Part shown: positions 1-5,269 of the stretch, piece after piece
Layout: every line of letters starts with the position of its first letter
Numbering within the stretch: position 1 is the stretch's first letter
Assembly: GCA_027619675.1 (NCBI GenBank)
Contig: JAQCHG010000027.1
Coordinates: 1 to 10,004 of the forward strand
Length of the DNA stretch: 10,004 bases
Origin: Cyanobacteriota bacterium
GTDB taxonomy: Bacteria > Cyanobacteriota > Cyanobacteriia > Phormidesmidales > Phormidesmidaceae
Direction: 5' to 3'
Made by a program: the position numbers and the translations under genes
Notes under the pieces: generated by a model
What the model saw: only the letters and a program-made list of their open reading frames with translations
The model's database searches: none
What the model was told of the DNA's origin: nothing

Positions 1-2
1 GG

Positions 3-18
3 CATCTCCCCATCTCCC
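3..18. repeat. Short tandem pyrimidine repeat (CATCTCCC x2)
   Basis: Two perfect tandem copies of CATCTCCC are followed by more C-rich sequence to about position 41. A related pyrimidine-rich stretch lies at about 672-706. Short tandem heptamer or octamer runs of this kind are common between cyanobacterial genes. I infer a neutral low-complexity tract just after the 3' end of the adjacent minus-strand gene and see no sign of coding. Confidence 0.45.
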
Positions 19-62
19 CTGCCCCCTCGCACCCCAGCACCAGGCAACAGCTAGCCCCCGCC

Positions 63-473
63 CTAACCAACGGGATACCCCGGCAACTCCCCCCGGCTGG
101 CCAGTACACTCAGCAACCAGTTGGTCATGGTGGCGCGGCGGGTGAGACGGGGCACCAGTTGATCCACCGAGTAGCCCTTGAACCCCAGGTATTCCTTTAG
201 CAATTGTTTGTGCTCAGGGGTGATGGAGCGGGTCAGTTGCACCGTAGCGGGGCGGCTGTCGATGAAGTCGGGCGCGGTGGGATATTTCACGGCCCAGGCG
301 GGGGCCACCATCTCGGAGGCGGTCCAGGGTTGCCCTGGCTCAGAGGGACGGTAACCCAGATGCCACCACACTAGGGCGTTCACCGTGGCATCCGGCAGCC
401 CCTCGTTGAGGATGTCCCACAGGGTGGCCACGGTCAGGTCCGGTAGATCGGCAGGGTTAGGGAAGACGGTCAT
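63..473 (-). CDS. Conserved-type hypothetical protein, 136 aa (161 aa from an upstream TTG)
   Basis: I do not recognise this protein and assign no function. It is soluble-looking and mixed alpha/beta in composition, with no signal peptide or membrane segment. It has a Trp-rich stretch (LVWWHLGYR), a Pro-rich middle, and an Arg-rich end (LVPRLTRRA) leading to a hydrophobic segment, MTNWLLSVLA. I chose the ATG at 471-473 because the sequence after it reads as a compact domain. The same frame stays open upstream to a TTG at 546-548, which would add 25 residues (MANWEPEF...) across a HIP1 site. The stop is TAG at 63-65. It is divergent from the iron permease, with a gap of more than 400 bases. 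That this is a real gene is fairly likely; the start is uncertain. Confidence 0.7.
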   Translation of the reverse strand: MTVFPNPADLPDLTVATLWDILNEGLPDATVNALVWWHLGYRPSEPGQPWTASEMVAPAWAVKYPTAPDFIDSRPATVQLTRSITPEHKQLLKEYLGFKGYSVDQLVPRLTRRATMTNWLLSVLASRGELPGYPVG

Positions 474-928
474 GGCGACAACAGCCGCGATCGCGACTGC
501 ACAGGACTGTTCACCACTGATAGCAAACTCTGGCTCCCAGTTCGCCAACCCCGCACCGCTAACCGAGGGCGCATCATTAATGACGGGTGCAAGCCCTGTG
601 GGGTTGGCATTACCGTGCCCGCCTGGATGCTGTGGCTAGTTGAGCTTGGCGCGAATAACCCTACCGTCTGACTCCCTATCTCCCATGCTCCCCAGCTCCC
701 CCACCCAAGGAAACGGTTGGCAAACTTACACCGTGCTGGACTAGGGACTATAGCCGCGATTCTGACAAAGGTCCTTGCCTTCAAGGATGGCCGCCCCTAA
801 CGCCCCGCCCTAGGGATACCAAGGCCAAGCGATACAATGTTGCTGCGTTGACTCTGCCGATGCTGACCTGGTGTCAACGCTGTCTAAATCTCACCGCTGT
901 CCCACCGCTGGCGCTGCCCCAAGGTTTT
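474..928. other. Divergent intergenic region before the iron permease
   Basis: About 455 bases separate the two divergent genes. They hold a HIP1 site at 487-494, a pyrimidine-rich tract at about 672-706, a 6-bp hairpin with a 4-base loop (TCCTTG 772-777, CAAGGA 782-787) and a TACAAT -10-like hexamer at 833-838. I searched for an AT-rich Fur-type palindrome that would fit an iron gene and did not find one. Apparent open frames here overlap the real genes on either side and have no coding character. Confidence 0.5.
833..838 (+). promoter_or_regulatory. Candidate -10 element for the iron permease gene
   Basis: TACAAT matches the sigma-70 -10 consensus at 5 of 6 positions. No convincing -35 lies 16-18 bases upstream, so this would be a promoter recognised mainly through its -10 or by an activator. 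Transcription would begin near 845 and give a leader of about 85 bases to the ATG at 929. Confidence 0.35.
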
Positions 929-1849
929 ATGGATGTGACCGCTGCCCTCCCCACCTTTTTTGTCACCCTGCGCGAGGGGGTAGAAGCAGCCCTGGTGGTG
1001 GGGATCGTCTTGGCCTGTTTGGGCAAGGCCCAGCAAACCCACCTCAACCGCTGGGTGTACTTTGGCATTGGGGCAGGGCTCCTGGGTAGCGTCTTGGTGG
1101 GGGTGATTATCAGCGTCAGCGTGGCCCAGGTGCAGCAGGGGCTCCCCTCCCTAGAACCGATCATTGAGCCCCTATTTGACAGCCTTTTTTGTGCCATTGC
1201 CATCATCATGCTCAGTTGGATGCTGGTGTGGATGACCCGGCAATCGCGGGTGTTAAAGGCAGAGATTGAAGGTAGCCTGACCCAAGCCTTAACCCAGGCT
1301 GAAGACGGTGCCACCACCGATGCCGCCGGGTGGACCATCTTTAGCCTGATCTGCATCGCGGTGCTGCGGGAGGGTATCGAAACGGTGCTGTTTATTTTCA
1401 CCTCCGTACAGCAGAGTGGGGTGGCGGCGGCGGGGGCGATCGCGGGGCTGCTAGGGGCAACCCTCATCGGCCTGGGGCTGTTTCGCTGGGGGGTCCGCAT
1501 CAACCTGCGGCGCTTTTTCCAGGTGATGGGGGTGCTGTTGCTGCTGATCATTGGCGGCTTGGTGGTGTCCCTGTGCCGCAATCTAGATGCCGCCCTCTAT
1601 GGCGTCAGCAGCATTAATCCGGTTGGGGGCGATCTGTGTATTTCCCGCGATTCTTGCCTGCTGGGACCCTTGCTGTGGGATGCCAGTAACGTCCTCAGCG
1701 ATCGCCGCTTTCCCGGCATTGTGCTCAAAACCCTGCTGGGCTACCGCGATCACCTGTACGTGGGGCAACTGCTGGCCTACCTGCTGTTTTTGCTCACCGT
1801 GGGGGGCAACTACTTCCGCAGTTTGCGCCCCACCGCCCCAACCCCTTGA
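929..1849 (+). CDS. ftr1: FTR1-family high-affinity iron permease
   Basis: This is a polytopic membrane permease of the FTR1/EfeU family, which moves iron across the cytoplasmic membrane, in many systems after oxidation or delivery by a partner protein. The two family signature motifs are both present and intact: REGVE at residues 15-19 and REGIE at 147-151, each in a hydrophobic helix. About seven hydrophobic segments are visible. The C-terminal WDxSNVLSD...GYRDHLYVGQLLAYLLFL block is also typical. Length is 306 aa, normal for bacterial FTR1 without an extra periplasmic domain. I chose ATG 929 because it follows AAGG and starts just before the family's conserved LPTFFVTLREG segment; upstream TTG (848) and ATG (860) starts are in frame but add atypical sequence. 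No EfeO or EfeB partner is adjacent, so the iron donor is unknown. An HTH gene follows 67 bases downstream. Confidence 0.93.
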   Translation: MDVTAALPTFFVTLREGVEAALVVGIVLACLGKAQQTHLNRWVYFGIGAGLLGSVLVGVIISVSVAQVQQGLPSLEPIIEPLFDSLFCAIAIIMLSWMLVWMTRQSRVLKAEIEGSLTQALTQAEDGATTDAAGWTIFSLICIAVLREGIETVLFIFTSVQQSGVAAAGAIAGLLGATLIGLGLFRWGVRINLRRFFQVMGVLLLLIIGGLVVSLCRNLDAALYGVSSINPVGGDLCISRDSCLLGPLLWDASNVLSDRRFPGIVLKTLLGYRDHLYVGQLLAYLLFLLTVGGNYFRSLRPTAPTP

Positions 1850-1916
1850 GTTCCTGGGCTAGCCTCTGTAGACTCAGGGCGACCTCACAGCACTCATTGG
1901 AGCTACGGCAGCAGCG

Positions 1917-2300
1917 ATGGATGCCCTGCCCCCCCCTTCAAACATGGAACTCAGCGGCCCCCCTCCCGAGGACAGCTATCTCACCGTTGAAGACTTGCAG
2001 CGGCAACTGCGGCGGTCCCGCGCCTCCATTTACCGCTATGCCAACACCGATCCGGAGGTGATCAATCCTCCCTTTGATCCCCAGAAACTCAACCCCGAGG
2101 TCCGCAGCCATCGAGAAGACCCCATCGTCTTTCACATCCGGGAGGTGCGCCGCTTTGCCCGCGATGTCCTTGGGCTATTCCCGACGATCGCGGTCCAAGC
2201 TTCCCCAGAAAGCACGACCCATGCCCTGCTGCGGGAAATTTTGGCGGAGCTAAAACACATTCGCCAGCACCTAGAAGGGCAGAATCTCCCGCCCCAGTAG
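1917..2300 (+). CDS. Small helix-turn-helix protein (excisionase/resolvase-like DNA-binding type), 127 aa
   Basis: This is a small soluble protein with a probable DNA-binding helix-turn-helix at residues 22-42 (LTVEDLQRQL...ASIYRYA), of the kind found in AlpA/MerR-like and resolvase-like domains. A second conserved-looking stretch is NPPFDPQKLNPEVRS (about 50-64). It is followed by VFHIREVRRFARDVLG, resembling the second half of a winged-helix excisionase fold. Residues 100-121 form an amphipathic, charged helix that could mediate oligomerisation. No catalytic serine-recombinase domain is present, so it is not a recombinase itself. The ATG at 1917 is used; an internal ATG at 1944 would remove nine Pro-rich residues. 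It lies 67 bases after the iron permease on the same strand and may be cotranscribed, but its targets cannot be told from sequence. Confidence 0.78.
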   Translation: MDALPPPSNMELSGPPPEDSYLTVEDLQRQLRRSRASIYRYANTDPEVINPPFDPQKLNPEVRSHREDPIVFHIREVRRFARDVLGLFPTIAVQASPESTTHALLREILAELKHIRQHLEGQNLPPQ

Positions 2301-2598
2301 GGTTTTCCGTATGTCCTCGCAAACCATTGCCCCCCATGAGAATGCTAGTTTTGAGAGTGTCCTGACTTTACTGAGGGGAGAAGGCGCTCAAATGTTGCCC
2401 GTTTAACCACGTCATGCCAAAGGCTTTGGTAGCGTTAAGCCACGCAGTTAGCGAGCCTCTTCGCCGCAGGTCACCGTGAATCCCTTGTTAAGACTTTGTA
2501 AATAGCCTGGGGCACCGCCAAAAAGATTGGGTTAGTCTTGGCCCATCTTTCCATCCAGTCCCTGTTAATCAATCTGCCTGGTTGTTTTTCATTCTTGT
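2301..2598. other. Intergenic region upstream of the membrane microprotein
   Basis: These 298 bases contain no convincing gene. They contain a 13-base odd palindrome, CCAAAGGCTTTGG (2417-2429), and an HLR1-like site at 2485-2502, described separately. No clear -35/-10 pair stands out upstream of the ATG at 2599. Confidence 0.4.
2485..2502 (-). promoter_or_regulatory. HLR1-like (RpaB-type) site
   Basis: Read on the minus strand, the site is TTTACAAA, two bases, then CTTAACAA. The first octamer is a perfect match to the HLR1 half-site consensus (G/T)TTACA(T/A)(T/A) bound by the cyanobacterial response regulator RpaB. The second matches at five of eight positions, with the expected two-base separation. 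It lies about 97 bases before the start of the 62-aa membrane protein gene. This is motif reading only. Confidence 0.3.
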
Positions 2599-2787
2599 AT
2601 GGAATCTGCTAGTTCTTCGGAACCTCCTCCGCATCCCCCCAGTAATCGCATTGCCCATCTAATCGGCGGGGTAGTTGCCCTAATTACCCTGACGCTGCCC
2701 CTGGTGGCGATCGCCCACTTTTCTTCAACCGCCCGGCCCCTCCCCCCTGCCGTCGAACCCTATCCCTTTTCCCAATCGGCGGAATAA
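2599..2787 (+). CDS. Single-pass membrane microprotein, 62 aa
   Basis: I do not recognise the family. The protein has a Ser/Pro-rich N-terminus (residues 1-16), a single strongly hydrophobic segment (about 20-42, starting IAHLIGGVVALI), and a Pro-rich polar C-terminus. There is no lipobox. The segment is a typical transmembrane helix, so the protein probably sits in the cytoplasmic or thylakoid membrane. Cyanobacteria encode many single-helix microproteins of this size as photosystem or respiratory accessory subunits, but no such identity is shown here. It begins with ATG and has no Shine-Dalgarno sequence. An HLR1-like site lies upstream, and a weak hairpin followed by TTTT lies downstream. 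Codon choice and the clean hydrophobic profile favour a real gene. Confidence 0.6.
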   Translation: MESASSSEPPPHPPSNRIAHLIGGVVALITLTLPLVAIAHFSSTARPLPPAVEPYPFSQSAE

Positions 2788-2800
2788 CGACTTCCCCTTG

Positions 2801-2830
2801 CCGATACCCTCCCATCGGACGTTGCCTTTT
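2801..2830 (+). terminator. Weak hairpin plus T tract after the microprotein gene
   Basis: CCGAT (2801-2805) pairs with ATCGG (2814-2818) across an 8-base loop, and TTTT follows at 2827-2830. The stem is only 5 bp and the T tract is offset by 8 bases, so this is a marginal intrinsic terminator at best. Confidence 0.25.
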
Positions 2831-2870
2831 AGGGGCTACGACCTCGATAGGTGGGGTCAACATCTTCGCC

Positions 2871-2876
2871 TACAAT
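2871..2876 (+). promoter_or_regulatory. Candidate -10 element for ppa
   Basis: TACAAT lies 82 bases upstream of the ppa GTG. No good -35 is found 17 bases upstream. If used, the transcript would begin near 2883 and carry the hairpin at 2888-2928 at its 5' end. Confidence 0.35.
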
Positions 2877-2887
2877 GCTATGCGGAG

Positions 2888-2928
2888 TGCCTGAAGGTGT
2901 CCCATGGCACAGGGCACCCCCTTAGGCA
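2888..2928 (+). promoter_or_regulatory. Predicted 5'-leader stem-loop of ppa
   Basis: The outer arms TGCCT (2888-2892) and AGGCA (2924-2928) pair. Inner segments AAGG with CCTT, and GGTG-T-CCC with GGGCACC (one bulged base), can extend the helix around an ATGGCACA loop. The structure ends about 30 bases before the GTG start. It could affect mRNA stability or translation; this is inference from base pairing alone. Confidence 0.3.
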
Positions 2929-2947
2929 CGGTTGACCCCTTGATTTT

Positions 2948-2951
2948 GGAG
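2948..2951 (+). promoter_or_regulatory. Ribosome binding site supporting the GTG start of ppa
   Basis: GGAG sits 7 bases upstream of the GTG at 2959. Most other genes in this window lack a clear Shine-Dalgarno sequence, so this one helps confirm the non-ATG start. Confidence 0.55.
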
Positions 2952-2958
2952 ACGCACT

Positions 2959-3468
2959 GTGGATTTATCTCGCATTCCTGCCCAACCGGAGCCCGGATTG
3001 ATCAACGTTCTGATCGAAATCCCCGGCGGTAGCAAGAATAAGTATGAGTTCGACAAGGACATGCAGGCGTTCATCTTGGACCGTGTCCTGTTTGCTTCTG
3101 TGCAGTATCCCTTTGACTATGGGTTTGTGCCCAACACCTTGGCGGACGATGGCGACCCCCTCGATGGCATGGTGATCATGGATGAGCCCACCTTCCCCGG
3201 TTGCGTGATTGCGGCCCGCCCCATCGGCATGTTGGAAATGATCGACGGTGGCGATCGCGACGAAAAACTCCTGTGTGTACCCGCAGAGGATCCTCGCTAT
3301 GCTGGGGTCAAGACCCTGGCGGATATTGCCTCCCACCGTCTGGACGAGATTGCTGAATTTTTCCGCACCTACAAAAACCTCGAAAAGAAGGTGACCGAAA
3401 TTCTCGGGTGGAAAGATGCCGACCAAGTGGCTGCCCTCGTGCAGCAGTGCATCGATGCTTATCAGTAA
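2959..3468 (+). CDS. ppa: Inorganic pyrophosphatase (family I)
   Basis: Soluble cytoplasmic enzyme that hydrolyses pyrophosphate to two phosphates using Mg2+, pulling forward nucleic acid, aminoacyl-tRNA and sugar-nucleotide synthesis. The family I signature DGDPLDG is at residues 64-70 with metal-binding Asp 64, 66 and 69. The second acidic cluster (DGGDRDE, 96-102) supplies the further metal ligands. The N-terminal [14 protein letters not shown] and the [11 protein letters not shown] block (50-60) are also diagnostic. At 169 aa it matches the usual hexameric bacterial enzyme. The GTG start fits the family's [11 protein letters not shown]-terminus and has a GGAG sequence 7 bases upstream. 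It appears to be a single-gene unit: a -10-like hexamer and a leader hairpin lie upstream and a 6-bp hairpin directly downstream. Confidence 0.97.
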   Translation: MDLSRIPAQPEPGLINVLIEIPGGSKNKYEFDKDMQAFILDRVLFASVQYPFDYGFVPNTLADDGDPLDGMVIMDEPTFPGCVIAARPIGMLEMIDGGDRDEKLLCVPAEDPRYAGVKTLADIASHRLDEIAEFFRTYKNLEKKVTEILGWKDADQVAALVQQCIDAYQ

Positions 3469-3489
3469 TCTGTCCGCTGAACGGTTCTC

Positions 3490-3506
3490 CCCAGGCTAAC
3501 CCTGGG
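3490..3506 (+). terminator. Hairpin after ppa, possible terminator
   Basis: CCCAGG (3490-3495) and CCTGGG (3501-3506) form a perfect 6-bp stem around a 5-base loop, 22 bases after the ppa stop codon. No U tract follows. Cyanobacterial terminators can lack one, so a role in 3'-end formation is possible but unproven. Confidence 0.35.
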
Positions 3507-3511
3507 TATCC

Positions 3512-3565
3512 TCTAGATGTCAGTAATCTGTCCCCCCATGGGTAGTAAATTTACTGGCATCTAGA
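3512..3565. repeat. Inverted repeat with 15-bp arms downstream of ppa
   Basis: Arms 3512-3526 (TCTAGATGTCAGTAA) and 3551-3565 (TTACTGGCATCTAGA) pair over 15 positions, with one G-T wobble, around a 24-base loop. The right part also holds a 12-base perfect palindrome, AGTAAATTTACT (3544-3555). It could be a terminator, a small mobile-element relic or a protein-binding site. I do not recognise a named family. Confidence 0.55.
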
Positions 3566-3658
3566 AGGCCAACACGGCGATGTTTCCTCTGCGATCGCTT
3601 GGGGTCAACGGGTTCCACGTTAAAACTGGAAAGAGGTGACGAAACCTTCCCGACATCG

Positions 3659-3688
3659 TTGATACCCGTCAGAATAAACAGATACATT
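3659..3688 (+). promoter_or_regulatory. Candidate promoter for the MBL-fold hydrolase gene
   Basis: A -35-like TTGATA (3659-3664) is separated by 18 bases from a -10-like TACATT (3683-3688). Both match consensus at four of six positions. The predicted leader is about 85 bases. Confidence 0.3.
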
Positions 3689-3779
3689 GAGCGCGCAGGC
3701 CCCTCTCCCTAGACCCTTATCGAAAAACGCTTGTCTAGATAGAAGTCCGTTATTTCATCCCTATCCGTAAATCGCTAAG

Positions 3780-4685
3780 ATGCCAGAGTCGGATGCACCG
3801 CTACTAATTAAGTCCCCCTCCCCTGCCAGTCAACGGCAAACAACCGCCGCCAAGGAACTAGCCTTTACGGTGCAGTTTTGGGGGGTGCGAGGCAGTATCC
3901 CGACCCCTGGTGCCGACACCGTGCGCTACGGCGGGAATACGGCCTGTGTCGAGGTGATGGTCAACGGACAGCGACTCATCTTTGACGGCGGCACGGGGCT
4001 GCGGGTCTTGGGTAAACAACTGCTGCACCATCCCAACCCAGTCACGGCTCACCTGTTTTTCACCCACACCCACTGGGATCGCATCCAGGGTTTTCCTTTC
4101 TTTCTCCCCGCCTTTGTGCGGGGTAACTATTTCAACATTTACGGGGCCGCTGCCCCCAATGGCGCGTCCATTAAGCAGTGTTTGACGGATCAAATGCTGC
4201 GCCCCAACTTCTTCACCCCTTTACAGAAGATGTTGGCGGACATGAACTTCCACAACATCAGCGCCGGGAGCGTGGTCAACCTGGATGCGGACCTGATGGT
4301 GGAAACCATCGCCCTTAACCGCCACACCAGCGCCCTCGGCTATCGGGTCACCTGGCAGGGCCATTCCCTGGTGTACGCCACCGATACCGAACCCCTCCAC
4401 GCCCCGTCAGACAAAAATCTGCTGTACCTAGCCCAGCAGGCGGACCTGCTCATCTATGACGGTACCTACGCCGACTCGGCTTACCACGAGATGAATGGCA
4501 GCGCCAATATCTCTTGGGAAAATGGGGTGGAACTGGCCAAGGAAGCCGGGGTAAAGGAGTTGATCCTGTTTCACCACAACCCCAGCCACGATGACGATTT
4601 CCTCGATCATATGGAAATGGACATCCGCCAACGGTTCGCCAATGTGCGCCTCGCCCGCGAAGGGATGATCTTGCAACTGTGCTAA
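3780..4685 (+). CDS. MBL-fold metallo-hydrolase, 301 aa
   Basis: This is a soluble metallo-beta-lactamase-fold hydrolase of the PhnP/cyclic-phosphodiesterase-like group; its substrate is not known. The opening FWGVRGSIPTPG...RYGGNTACVEV (residues 33-59) is typical of this group. The metal motif reads THTHWDR (95-101): His96, His98 and Asp100 are present, but the usual final His of HxHxDH is Arg101. Other expected ligands are visible: His182 (NRHTSALGYR), Asp202 (YATDTE) and His265/His266 (LFHHNP). The first 29 residues are Ser/Pro/Gln-rich and probably a flexible tail. The ATG is the only sensible start. It lies 311 bases after ppa, so is likely a separate unit. The Arg substitution could be a clade variant that binds one metal, or could reduce activity. 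Confidence 0.88.
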   Translation: MPESDAPLLIKSPSPASQRQTTAAKELAFTVQFWGVRGSIPTPGADTVRYGGNTACVEVMVNGQRLIFDGGTGLRVLGKQLLHHPNPVTAHLFFTHTHWDRIQGFPFFLPAFVRGNYFNIYGAAAPNGASIKQCLTDQMLRPNFFTPLQKMLADMNFHNISAGSVVNLDADLMVETIALNRHTSALGYRVTWQGHSLVYATDTEPLHAPSDKNLLYLAQQADLLIYDGTYADSAYHEMNGSANISWENGVELAKEAGVKELILFHHNPSHDDDFLDHMEMDIRQRFANVRLAREGMILQLC

Positions 4686-4837
4686 ATTAACGGCTACTTT
4701 TTGCCGCGCTGGGTCTATCCACCCCAATACCTGAAGTTATTGACCCCGCCCCCCGTACTGATCACAGACCCAAGCATGGATGGGGGGCGTCGAACCCTGG
4801 TCTTATCGATCTTTGGCACCATGGACGGAGACCCTAG
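4686..4837. other. Intergenic sequence after the MBL hydrolase gene
   Basis: This stretch runs from the MBL hydrolase stop to the MITE-like element. I find no gene here; small open frames are short and lack coding character. A GC-rich hairpin at 4747-4789 is listed separately as a possible terminator between the convergent genes. Confidence 0.4.
4747..4789. terminator. GC-rich hairpin between convergent genes, possible terminator
   Basis: CGCCCCCC (4747-4754) pairs perfectly with GGGGGGCG (4782-4789) across a 27-base loop. It lies 62 bases after the MBL gene stop. There is no T tract on either strand, so the assignment rests only on stem strength and position. Confidence 0.3.
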
Positions 4838-4874
4838 CTAACCTGAGTTCGGGATAGGTGGCATTTCCGTTTCT

Positions 4875-4900
4875 GTAGGGGCGCAAGGGTTTGCGCCCTG
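4875..4900 (-). repeat. GC-rich hairpin repeat, copy A
   Basis: GGGCGCAA (4879-4886) and TTGCGCCC (4891-4898) form a perfect 8-bp stem with a 4-base loop. Flanks GTAG on the left and TG on the right make this the inverted version of copies B and D. Confidence 0.65.
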
Positions 4901-4958
4901 CAATCAGTGGAATTCCCGTCCGATATGGGCTCAGATATCCGGTTGCCCGATACATTTT

Positions 4959-4984
4959 CAGGGCGCAGACCCCTGCGCCCCTAC
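4959..4984 (+). repeat. GC-rich hairpin repeat, copy B
   Basis: GGGCGCAG (4961-4968), loop ACCC and CTGCGCCC (4973-4980) form a perfect 8-bp stem followed by CTAC. This is the inverse-orientation partner of copy A inside the MITE-like element. Confidence 0.65.
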
Positions 4985-5085
4985 TGATTCTCTGGGGTGG
5001 AGCATCACAGCATCTCCTCCATCGACTGATCCCGAACTCAGGTTAGTTAGCCCCATTCCCTGAGATAGGGCTCCCTGTTTTCTAT

Positions 5086-5105
5086 GGGGCGCAGACCCCT
5101 GCGCC
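5086..5105 (+). repeat. GC-rich hairpin repeat, copy C
   Basis: GGCGCAG (5088-5094), loop ACCC and CTGCGCC (5099-5105) repeat copy B almost exactly but lack the trailing CCTAC. It lies outside the terminal inverted repeats of the MITE-like element. Confidence 0.6.
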
Positions 5106-5157
5106 TTGGCTTGAAACCCAGGGGGCACCTCCCCTGTGGATCTCCACCTTCCGCATC

Positions 5158-5181
5158 GGGCGCAGACCTCTGCGCCCCTAC
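5158..5181 (+). repeat. GC-rich hairpin repeat, copy D
   Basis: GGGCGCAG (5158-5165), loop ACCT and CTGCGCCC (5170-5177) are followed by CTAC as in copy B. It is the closest copy to the convergent lipoprotein gene, ending 89 bases from its stop codon. Confidence 0.6.
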
Positions 5182-5269
5182 TATTTTCCCTGTAAACGCC
5201 CTAGAGGCAGAGGGATCGGTGCCCTGAGGCGGCGCGATCGCTGGTCCCCCAAAAGTGGGATACCGTCCC

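Larger units (their letters stand above)
3469..3779. other. Intergenic region between ppa and the MBL hydrolase gene
   Basis: These 311 bases contain no gene that I can support. They hold a hairpin directly after ppa (3490-3506), a long inverted repeat (3512-3565), a 14-base direct repeat that partly overlaps the ppa stop, a HIP1 site near 3592, and a promoter candidate for the next gene (3659-3688). Confidence 0.5.
4838..5046. mobile_element. MITE-like element with 18-bp perfect terminal inverted repeats
   Basis: CTAACCTGAGTTCGGGAT at 4838-4855 is repeated exactly in inverse orientation at 5029-5046. Allowing one mismatch, the match extends to 22 bases (4834-4855 and 5029-5050). The 209-bp element encodes no protein. 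Each arm carries one copy of a GC-rich hairpin repeat, and the two copies are in opposite orientation. Short length, terminal inverted repeats and lack of coding capacity are the hallmarks of a non-autonomous MITE mobilised by a transposase elsewhere. No clear target-site duplication is visible beyond the extended TAG/CTA symmetry. The parent element is not in the window. Confidence 0.6.

Noticed and set aside
470..784. Minus-strand open frame of 104 aa upstream of the first gene
   Set aside because: It overlaps the 5' part of the hypothetical gene in another frame and has no protein-like composition.
760..928. Fur box upstream of the iron permease
   Set aside because: No AT-rich palindrome resembling the Fur consensus was found; the region is GC-rich.
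874..1581. Long open frame (235 aa) on the minus strand opposite the iron permease
   Set aside because: It is fully antisense to a clear FTR1 gene with both REGxE motifs, and its product is Ser/Pro/Arg/Thr-rich with no recognisable domain.
4691..4706. CGGC/GCCG hairpin after the MBL gene as an intrinsic terminator
   Set aside because: The stem is only 4 bp and the T run lies in the loop, not after the stem.
4875..5181. The hairpin repeats as a CRISPR array
   Set aside because: Copies are unevenly spaced, differ in orientation and length, have palindromic cores filling the whole repeat, and no cas genes are near.
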